A DNA stretch of 64,000 bases, from the NCBI RefSeq assembly GCF_900103365.1, contig NZ_LT629703.1, positions 1,054,001-1,118,000 on the forward strand. The letters run 5' to 3'. Below are positions 57,791-64,000 of the stretch, in pieces. The notes under the pieces are model-generated. The model had not been told where the DNA came from. It ran no database searches and saw only the letters and a list, made by a program, of their open reading frames with translations. The DNA is from Afipia sp. GAS231 (GTDB taxonomy: Bacteria; Pseudomonadota; Alphaproteobacteria; Rhizobiales; Xanthobacteraceae). Position numbers and translations under genes: made by a program. The stretch's first letter is position 1; each line of letters begins with the position of its first letter.

Positions 57791-58627
57791 ATGACGATCA
57801 GCGGACGCACGAAGCTCATTGCCCATCTCGGCTATCCGACCGAGAGCTTCAAGGCCCCGATGATCTACAATCCCTATTTCGAAAAATACGGGATCGATGC
57901 CGTTGTCGTGCCGATGGGTTGCAAACCACAGGACTACGCCGCATTCCTGAAGCTCGTATTCAGGCTCTCCAATATGCATGGTGCGCTCGTCACCATGCCG
58001 CACAAGGTGACCACCGTGCCGCTGCTGGACGAGACGATGACCACCGCAAAGGTTGCGGGCGCGTGCAACGCAATCCGTCTTGGCCCGGACGGCACCCTTG
58101 TCGGCGACATGTTCGACGGCGAGGGTTTTGTTCGCGGCATTCTGCGGAAGGGCCGAGCGTTGGCCGGTGCACGCGTGCTCGTAGTCGGAAGCGGCGGCGT
58201 CGGTTCTGCGATCGTGGCGTCGATGGCCAAGGCCGGCGCGGCACAGCTTGCGCTGTTCGATGCCTGTGCTGCGACCATGAACGGTCTGGCGGAACGCTTG
58301 CGCGCCTACCATCCGGCACTGAAGATTGAAGTTGGCTCGAAAGATCCAACCGGATTCGACATTGTCGTCAATGCGACTCCGCTCGGCATGAAGGACGGCG
58401 ACCCGTTGCCGATCGACGTCGAGCAAATTGCACCCTCAACGTTTGTCGGCGAAGTCGTGATGACGCGCGAAATCACGCCGTTTCTGGCGGCGGCAAGGGC
58501 GCGTGGCTGCGAAATTCAGATCGGCACGGACATGCTGTTCGAGCAGATACCGGCAAATCTCGAATTCTTCGGCTTCCGCACGACCACGCCGGACGAACTG
58601 CGGGCGGTCGCGCGGATCAGCTACTGA
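57791..58627 (+). CDS. Divergent shikimate dehydrogenase-family (AroE-like) enzyme
   Basis: A 278-residue member of the AroE/quinate dehydrogenase family. The catalytic pair appears intact as K72 (MPHK) and D109 (MFDGEGF), with N93. The usual shikimate-binding SxS motif is absent: the N terminus reads AHLGYPTESFKAP, and GDMFDG replaces GDNTDG. The nucleotide motif is GSGGVGSA and the second strand ends in Asp (LFDA), favouring NAD. It is therefore likely to act on a different small hydroxy acid. ATG 57791, AGGAAC upstream. It is convergent with purL. Confidence 0.85.
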   Translation: MTISGRTKLIAHLGYPTESFKAPMIYNPYFEKYGIDAVVVPMGCKPQDYAAFLKLVFRLSNMHGALVTMPHKVTTVPLLDETMTTAKVAGACNAIRLGPDGTLVGDMFDGEGFVRGILRKGRALAGARVLVVGSGGVGSAIVASMAKAGAAQLALFDACAATMNGLAERLRAYHPALKIEVGSKDPTGFDIVVNATPLGMKDGDPLPIDVEQIAPSTFVGEVVMTREITPFLAAARARGCEIQIGTDMLFEQIPANLEFFGFRTTTPDELRAVARISY

Positions 58628-58667
58628 GAGCGGCTAAAATGCTGATGCATGATGCCGGTACGACGCG

Positions 58668-60872
58668 CTAACCCTTCCCGTTCATATAGGCCGGCAGCCA
58701 GTGCTCGAACGCCGACTTGAGCGAGGCCACCGCAACCGGTGTTTCGCCGGCGACCGCAATTGAATCCCCTCCAGTCGTGCCGATGCGGACGCAGGGCACG
58801 CCGGCCCCCTTCATCTTGGCGAGCACCAGGCCTGCTTCCGCGGCCGGCACCGTCACGATGTAGCGGGCCTGGTCCTCGCCGAACCAGTAAGCATGCGGCA
58901 CGATCGAACCCGGCGCCGCCACCAACTGCGCGCCGATTCCGCCAGCCATCGCCATCTCCGCCAGCGCGATCAGAAGCCCGCCGTCAGAGATGTCATGCAC
59001 CGCGGTCGCAGTACCGGCGTGGATCATGCCGCGCACCACATCGCCGTTGCGCTTTTCGGCGGCGAGATCGACCGGTGGCGGTGCGCCCTCTTCGCGACCG
59101 CAGACGTCGCGCAGGTAAACCGACTGTCCGAGCCAGCCCTGGGTGTCGCCGATCAGCAGGATCGCTTCGCCACCAGCCTTGAAGGCCAGCGTCGCCGACT
59201 TGGTGAAATCGTCGAGCAGGCCGACACCGCCGATCGAGGGCGTCGGCAGAATCCCGCGGCCGTTGGTCTCGTTGTAGAGCGAGACGTTGCCGGACACGAC
59301 CGGGAAGTCGAGCGTGCGGCAGGCTTCCGAAATGCCCTTCAGGCAACCGACGAACTGGCCCATGATTTCGGGCCGCTCCGGATTGCCGAAATTGAGGTTG
59401 TCGGTGATGGCAAGCGGCCGTCCGCCGACAGCCGTGATGTTGCGCCAGGCCTCGGCGACGGCCTGCATGCCGCCTTGATACGGATCGGCTTCGCAATAGC
59501 GCGGCGTCACGTCGACGGTGATCGCGAGCCCCTTCGGGCCGTCCTCGACGCGCACCACCGCGGCGTCGCCACCGGGGCGCTGCACGGTATTGCCGAGAAT
59601 GACGTGGTCGTACTGCTCCCAGACCCAGCGCCGCGAACACAGTTCCGGCGAGCCGATCAGCTTTTCCAGCGCCGGCATGATTCCGATCGGCGGCTTGACG
59701 TCCTGCGCGCGAACCGTCGGCAACAACGCCGATGCCACATGCGGGCGGTCATAGAGCGGCGCCTCGTCGCCGAGTTCCTTGATCGGCAGGTCGGCCATGA
59801 CGTCGCCGCCATGCTTGACCACGAAACGCTTGCTCGGCGTGGTGTAGCCGACCACCGCAAAATCCAGGCCCCACTTCTTGAAGATCGCCTCGGCCTCTTT
59901 TTCCTTTTCGGGCTTGAGCACCATGAGCATGCGCTCCTGGCTTTCCGAGAGCATCATCTCGTAGGCGCTCATGCCGGTCTCGCGCGTCGGCACCGCGTCG
60001 AGATCGAGGTCGACGCCGAGATCGCCCTTGGCGCCCATCTCGACCGCCGAACAGGTCAGGCCCGCCGCGCCCATGTCCTGGATCGCGATCACGCAATCGG
60101 CTTCCATGATTTCGAGGCAGGCTTCCAGCAACAGCTTTTCCGCGAAGGGATCGCCGACCTGCACGGTCGGGCGCTTCTCGGCGGAATCGTCGTCGAACTC
60201 GGCCGACGCCATCGAGGCACCGTGAATGCCGTCGCGGCCGGTCTTGGAGCCGAGATAGACGATCGGCATGTTCACGCCGGAGGCCGCCGCATAAAAGATC
60301 TTGTCGGTATCGGCGAGGCCGACCGCCATCGCGTTGACGAGGATGTTGCCGTCATAGCGGGTGTGGAAACGCACCTGCCCGCCGACCGTCGGCACGCCAA
60401 ACGAATTGCCATAGCCGCCGACACCGGCGACCACGCCCGACACCAGATGGCGCGTCTTCGGGTGTTCCGGCGCGCCAAAGGAGAGCGCGTTGAGGCATGC
60501 GATCGGCCGCGCGCCCATCGTGAACACGTCGCGCAAAATACCGCCGACGCCGGTGGTCGCGCCCTGGTACGGCTCGATGTAGCTCGGATGGTTGTGGCTC
60601 TCCATCTTGAACACGACCGCCTGGCCGTCGCCGATGTCGATCACGCCAGCGTTCTCGCCCGGGCCCTGGATCACCCACGGCGCCTTGGTCGGCAGCCCCT
60701 TCAGATGAATGCGCGAGGATTTGTACGAGCAGTGCTCGTTCCACATCGCCGAGAAGATCCCGAGCTCGGTGAAAGTCGGCACCCGTCCGATCAGTTTCAG
60801 GATGCGCTCATACTCGTCCGGCTTGAGACCGTGGCTGGCGACGAGTTCGGGGGTGATCTGAGGTTCGTTCAT
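58668..60872 (-). CDS. purL: Phosphoribosylformylglycinamidine synthase II
   Basis: Small-type PurL, 734 residues, that makes FGAM from FGAR with PurQ and PurS (not in the window). Motifs include [10 protein letters not shown], the Mg/ATP segment [32 protein letters not shown] and [14 protein letters not shown] 60872 has AAGGTCCC upstream. In many Alphaproteobacteria purL sits near bolA and grxD; here three genes lie between it and bolA. Confidence 0.98.
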   Translation of the reverse strand: MNEPQITPELVASHGLKPDEYERILKLIGRVPTFTELGIFSAMWNEHCSYKSSRIHLKGLPTKAPWVIQGPGENAGVIDIGDGQAVVFKMESHNHPSYIEPYQGATTGVGGILRDVFTMGARPIACLNALSFGAPEHPKTRHLVSGVVAGVGGYGNSFGVPTVGGQVRFHTRYDGNILVNAMAVGLADTDKIFYAAASGVNMPIVYLGSKTGRDGIHGASMASAEFDDDSAEKRPTVQVGDPFAEKLLLEACLEIMEADCVIAIQDMGAAGLTCSAVEMGAKGDLGVDLDLDAVPTRETGMSAYEMMLSESQERMLMVLKPEKEKEAEAIFKKWGLDFAVVGYTTPSKRFVVKHGGDVMADLPIKELGDEAPLYDRPHVASALLPTVRAQDVKPPIGIMPALEKLIGSPELCSRRWVWEQYDHVILGNTVQRPGGDAAVVRVEDGPKGLAITVDVTPRYCEADPYQGGMQAVAEAWRNITAVGGRPLAITDNLNFGNPERPEIMGQFVGCLKGISEACRTLDFPVVSGNVSLYNETNGRGILPTPSIGGVGLLDDFTKSATLAFKAGGEAILLIGDTQGWLGQSVYLRDVCGREEGAPPPVDLAAEKRNGDVVRGMIHAGTATAVHDISDGGLLIALAEMAMAGGIGAQLVAAPGSIVPHAYWFGEDQARYIVTVPAAEAGLVLAKMKGAGVPCVRIGTTGGDSIAVAGETPVAVASLKSAFEHWLPAYMNGKG

Positions 60873-61033
60873 GGGACCTTATTAGGTAGATCGACGGGGT
60901 GCGAAAAGGCCTTTTATGGCGCATTTCCGCCCTGTCCAGAGCTTTGCGGGGGGAGCCTTGCGGGATCGGCGTTTGCACATCGCGCCCGGATCGGATTTAA
61001 GGGCTGAAACACCGATTTGAAGGGCCATTTTTA

Positions 61034-61522
61034 GTGAACGAAGTCCCCAAAAACGCATTCCGCCAACGCCCCGATCTGCACACCGAAACCGAGGGGGAAT
61101 TCAAGGGTTGGCGGACCTGGACCCGCGACAGTTTCGAGACCCATAACGGCCCGTTCTGGCACCGGATGGACGAAAACGGCAAGGTGCAGTGCGCCTTTCG
61201 GGTCGAGCAGAAGCACCTCAACGGCATGCGCAACGTCCATGGCGGCGCCTTCATGTCGTTCGCCGACTATTGCCTGTTCGCGATCGCCTCGTCCCACCTC
61301 GAGGGTCCCGGCGTCACGATCGGCTTTGCCTGCGAATTCCTCGATGCGGCCCGCGAGGGCGAATTGATCGAATGTGACGGCGAAGTCACCCGCGCCGGCG
61401 GCTCGCTGATCTTTTTGCGCGGGACACTGAAATCCGGCGACCGTTCCCTGTTCACCTTTTCCGGCACCATCAAGCGGGTGAAGCGGAAGCCGCGGACGGA
61501 CGCCAGCGCCGTTGCCACCTGA
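61034..61522 (+). CDS. PaaI-type hotdog thioesterase
   Basis: A 162-residue single hotdog-fold protein. The catalytic helix segment is VHGGAFMSFADYCLF, with the HGG motif of the PaaI/4HBT family. It should hydrolyse acyl-CoA or aryl-CoA thioesters. It starts with GTG at 61034 (MNEVPKNAF) with no clear ribosome site. It overlaps the next gene by 11 bases. Exact substrate unknown. Confidence 0.9.
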   Translation: MNEVPKNAFRQRPDLHTETEGEFKGWRTWTRDSFETHNGPFWHRMDENGKVQCAFRVEQKHLNGMRNVHGGAFMSFADYCLFAIASSHLEGPGVTIGFACEFLDAAREGELIECDGEVTRAGGSLIFLRGTLKSGDRSLFTFSGTIKRVKRKPRTDASAVAT

Positions 61523-62444
61523 TGCGCCACAGGTCCATCGCGGCTGGCGCGACTACGCGCTGCTGCTCGCATTGGCGTGCTGCTGGAGTTCGACCTATCC
61601 GCTGACAAAAATCGGGCTCGGCTCGATCCCGCCGATCACCTTCATCTCGGCGCGTTCGCTGATCGCGGCAGCTTTCCTGCTCGCGATCCTGTCCGCGCGC
61701 GGCTTGCGGATCCCGACCGACATCAGGGCGTGGAAGCTGTTCGCGTTCCAGCAGACCATCAATTCGACGATTCCGTTTCTGATGATCACCTGGGCGCAGC
61801 AATATGTGCCGGCGGCACCCACCGTGGTGCTGGCCTCGACGACGCCGATCTTCGCATTCCTGATCACCTGGGGCATCACACGGCACGAGCCGGCGACGTT
61901 GCTCAAACTCACCGGTGCGATGCTGGGCCTTGCCGGCACCGCCGTGATCATCGGTCTCGATGCGCTGGGCGGGCTCTCCAGCAATTTGTTTGCCGAAATG
62001 GTGATCCTGCTTGCCACCGTCTCGTTCGCCTGCGCGACCATCTTCGGATTGCGGCTGTCGGACTACGATCCGATGGTGGTCGCGGCCGGATCGCTGCTGT
62101 TCGGCGGCACGCTGCTATTGCCGGTCGCACTCGTCGTCGAGCACCCGTGGACCCTGCACCCGACGCGCGAGGCCCTGATCGCCGTCACCTCGATGGGCAT
62201 CTTCTCCAGCGCGCTCGGACTGATGCTGTTCTACATGTGCCTCGGCCGGCTCGGCACGCTGACCACCAACGCGCAAGGCTACTTGCGGATTCCGATCGGC
62301 GTCGGCCTTTCGGTGCTGCTGCTCGGCGAAACCGTGCCGCCCAATCTCGCGCTCGGCCTCGTGCTGGTCATGGCCGGCGTCGCCGCCATGACCATTCCGG
62401 CCGCTCGCTACCGCAAGTGGATCGGCCGGTTGCGCGGCAAATAG
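61512..62444 (+). CDS. EamA/DMT-superfamily transporter
   Basis: A 310-residue membrane protein with ten helices in two EamA repeats (LLALACCWSSTYPLTKIGLG; IPIGVGLSVLLLGE). DMT proteins export amino acids or metabolites; direction and substrate are unknown here. It starts with TTG at 61512, overlapping the thioesterase stop, and no in-frame ATG occurs near the N terminus. The overlap suggests coupling. Confidence 0.9.
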   Translation: MPPDAPQVHRGWRDYALLLALACCWSSTYPLTKIGLGSIPPITFISARSLIAAAFLLAILSARGLRIPTDIRAWKLFAFQQTINSTIPFLMITWAQQYVPAAPTVVLASTTPIFAFLITWGITRHEPATLLKLTGAMLGLAGTAVIIGLDALGGLSSNLFAEMVILLATVSFACATIFGLRLSDYDPMVVAAGSLLFGGTLLLPVALVVEHPWTLHPTREALIAVTSMGIFSSALGLMLFYMCLGRLGTLTTNAQGYLRIPIGVGLSVLLLGETVPPNLALGLVLVMAGVAAMTIPAARYRKWIGRLRGK

Positions 62445-62483
62445 TCTATGGTGCCCACGGCCAACGCGATGGCGGAGGACGTG

Positions 62484-63029
62484 ATGGACACCATTGAAGC
62501 GATCCACGGGCGGCGTTCGGTCCGGTCCTACGATTCCAGAGCAGTCGACCGCGATCTCATCGAAAGCGTGATCTCAGACGCGGCGCAGGCGCCGCCGCCG
62601 TTCCGCGGTTCGAATCCGGTTGCTTTCAACGTCATTACAGGCGTCGAACGTATCGCAGCCTATGGCGACCGCGCCATGGATCACGCGCGGCGTCATCGCC
62701 CGGGCGAAGGCCACTGGGACTGGATCGACCGGCCCGGTTTCAAGATTTTTTGGGATGCGCCGGCGCTCATCATCATTTCCGGACCGGTAGGAGATTGCCA
62801 CCGCGCCGGTCAGAACCTGATGCTGTCGGCGCATGCGCGCGGATTGGGAACATGCTGGGTCGGTTCACCGATGCTCTGGCTCGGCACACCGGAGGTGCGC
62901 GCCGAACTCGGCATTCCCACCGAACTGACACCGGTCGCGGTGCTGTGCCTCGGTTATCCCGTCGCGGTTCCGGACGCGGTGCCACGCGAACCGCCCCGTA
63001 TCATCTGGGTTGTCGAAAACGCGAATTAA
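62484..63029 (+). CDS. Nitroreductase family protein
   Basis: A 181-residue FMN-dependent oxidoreductase of the nitroreductase fold. The N-terminal IHGRRSVRSYDSR carries the phosphate-binding arginines, and LGTCWVGSP with the C-terminal LGYPV complete the FMN site. The ATG at 62484 has GGAGG upstream; an in-frame ATG at 62448 is less likely. It follows the EamA gene by 39 bp. The substrate is unknown. Confidence 0.9.
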   Translation: MDTIEAIHGRRSVRSYDSRAVDRDLIESVISDAAQAPPPFRGSNPVAFNVITGVERIAAYGDRAMDHARRHRPGEGHWDWIDRPGFKIFWDAPALIIISGPVGDCHRAGQNLMLSAHARGLGTCWVGSPMLWLGTPEVRAELGIPTELTPVAVLCLGYPVAVPDAVPREPPRIIWVVENAN

Positions 63030-63112
63030 CGTGAACGAACCGTCATTGGCGGGACCGGAACGGATGCCGATGTTTGCGGTTGGAAATTACTCACCAGGAA
63101 AGGGAGTAATTC

Positions 63113-63424
63113 ATGCGAACAGCAACATTGGCACTCGCGGCAGCGCTGGCACTGACCAGCACACTCGCGCTGGCGCAAACAACCAGCACGGGCGGTGCCA
63201 CGGGTAGCGCTACGGGCTCGACAGGCATGTCGACGACACCTGGGACCAGCACCACGGGTTCCTCCACGGGAACGACGAGCGGGACGGTTGGCATGAGTAA
63301 CCAGCCCGGCAGCGCCGCGGCGGCACAAAACGCCGGGGCCAATCCGTCCGGCACCACAAACATGAACCCGTCGCCGAGCGGATCGACGATCGGCCCGGGA
63401 AGTGGTTACGGCACGGGACGCTAA
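63113..63424 (+). CDS. Exported Gly/Ser/Thr-rich low-complexity protein
   Basis: A 103-residue protein with a signal peptide (MRTATLALAAALALTSTLAL, end near LAQ) and an extended Gly/Ser/Thr/Pro-rich tail of TGSATGSTG-type repeats. It is predicted disordered in the periplasm or outside. The ATG at 63113 has GGGAG upstream, and a strong terminator follows. Function unknown. Confidence 0.75.
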   Translation: MRTATLALAAALALTSTLALAQTTSTGGATGSATGSTGMSTTPGTSTTGSSTGTTSGTVGMSNQPGSAAAAQNAGANPSGTTNMNPSPSGSTIGPGSGYGTGR

Positions 63425-63443
63425 GAGCACCAGCCAACGACAA

Positions 63444-63472
63444 GAAGCCCCGCACAAGCGGGGCTTCTTTCT
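63444..63472. terminator. Bidirectional terminator
   Basis: Ten-pair stem GAAGCCCCGC/GCGGGGCTTC with an ACAA loop and a T-rich tail. It lies between the convergent low-complexity gene and the TctC-type gene and can serve both. Confidence 0.9.
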
Positions 63473-63498
63473 GTCGGACGACGACGTAACCGTCGAAG

Positions 63499-64000
63499 CT
63501 ATTTCTTCTCTTCCAGCAGCTTGCGGTATTTCTCGACGTCTCGGGTCACCAACTGCCCGAGCACGTCGGGCGTGTGCTCGTTGGCGTCGGGGGCGACGGT
63601 GGAGAGGTCGTAGAAGCGTTTCTTCACCGGCTCGCTTTCGACCGCCGTCTTCGCCGCCGCGTTCAGTTTCTCGATGATCGCCGGCGGCGTTCCCTTTGGC
63701 GCGAACAGGCCATTCCAGCCTTGCGCCTCGAATTCCGGCAGGCTCGCTTCCGCCGACGTCGGCAGATCGGGCAAGGTCGCAAGCCGCACGGTCGAACCGA
63801 CGACGAGGCCCCTGACCAGTTTGTCGTCGATCGCCTGGGACACCGAGGCGGCCGCATCGCAGACGCCGTCGATCTGCCCGCCGATCGCATCCGTCAGCGC
63901 AGGTGCTGCGCCGCGATAGCCAACCAGCGTGACGTCGATGCCGGCGGCCTGCACGAAACTCTTGCAGATCAGGAAGTTCGACGAGCCGATACCGGCGTGG
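63499..64000 (-). CDS. Tripartite tricarboxylate transporter binding protein (TctC/Bug family), 5' end outside window
   Basis: The C-terminal half of a Bug-family periplasmic binding protein, open to the window edge. Visible segments are HAGIGSSNFL at the edge, VTLVGYRGAAPALTDAIGGQ, the PDLPTSAEASLPEFEAQGWNG hallmark (shown here as PTSAEASLPEFEAQGWNG) and a charged C terminus (YRKLLEEKK). About 165 residues are present of a usual 320-330. Members bind carboxylates such as citrate; the ligand is unknown. The membrane subunits TctA/TctB are not seen. Confidence 0.92.
   Translation of the reverse strand, partial: HAGIGSSNFLICKSFVQAAGIDVTLVGYRGAAPALTDAIGGQIDGVCDAAASVSQAIDDKLVRGLVVGSTVRLATLPDLPTSAEASLPEFEAQGWNGLFAPKGTPPAIIEKLNAAAKTAVESEPVKKRFYDLSTVAPDANEHTPDVLGQLVTRDVEKYRKLLEEKK

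Noticed and set aside
62605..62625. GGTTCGAATCC string resembling a tRNA T-loop
   Set aside because: It lies within the nitroreductase gene, and no acceptor stem or anticodon arm can be folded around it.

Overview
The window is a GC-rich chromosomal segment with high GC at third codon positions. Its gene content (protocatechuate pathway genes, HAAT-type amino-acid transporter, cox-type molybdenum hydroxylase genes, TctC-family binding protein, poly-HAMP kinase) and its interspersed palindromic repeats fit Bradyrhizobium or a close relative (Nitrobacteraceae, Alphaproteobacteria). This placement is inferred from content, not from a database search. No rRNA, tRNA, CRISPR array, intact insertion sequence or prophage was seen.

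Layout. 1-2840 (minus): coxG-like, [2Fe-2S] subunit, FAD subunit and a MoxR ATPase cut by the window edge, with no molybdopterin large subunit between them. 3017-5672: pcaB-pcaD-pcaC for protocatechuate breakdown. 5753-8322: a Crp/Fnr regulator, a glycine-rich secreted protein, a small CxxC protein, a frameshifted remnant and a 54-residue Asn/Gln/Pro-rich protein. 8621-13756: complete branched-chain amino-acid/amide ABC transporter. 14025-25376: a signalling block with a 2094-residue cytoplasmic poly-HAMP hybrid kinase, a REC-PAS-HWE kinase, a single receiver and a membrane MASE-PAS hybrid kinase. 25444-28219: S58 peptidase, EF-hand protein, rpe.

28233-28977 is a stretch of repeat families including a three-hairpin RNA-like element. 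29104-31579 holds DUF3303, two tandem DUF1330 paralogues and a GST. 32265-34442 is a metallophosphoesterase followed by a Ser/Thr kinase fused to a universal-stress domain. 34668-35541 is a TetR gene with two tiny upstream ORFs and a palindromic operator. Then come purB, an iron-permease/cupredoxin/cytochrome b561 set, murI, a Tat-type class A beta-lactamase, an HpcH-type aldolase, a cupin, an E2-like acyltransferase and an SDR.

44428-45745: rpsD and a HigBA-like toxin-antitoxin pair with a probable leaderless promoter. 45761-50813: threonine aldolase, acetolactate-synthase-like enzyme, serine hydrolase, macro-domain protein, monothiol glutaredoxin. 51107-53391: egtB-egtD for ergothioneine. 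53419-60872: small unknowns, ltrA, bolA, DUF427, acyltransferase, a divergent AroE-like enzyme and purL. 61034-64000: PaaI thioesterase, EamA exporter, nitroreductase, a Gly/Ser/Thr-rich secreted protein and a partial TctC-type binding protein.

The least explained items are the phosphatase/kinase-USP pair with an altered catalytic loop, the structured repeat element, the shared 16-bp palindrome around the Crp/Fnr gene, the TetR leader ORFs and the macro-domain gene without a normal start codon.
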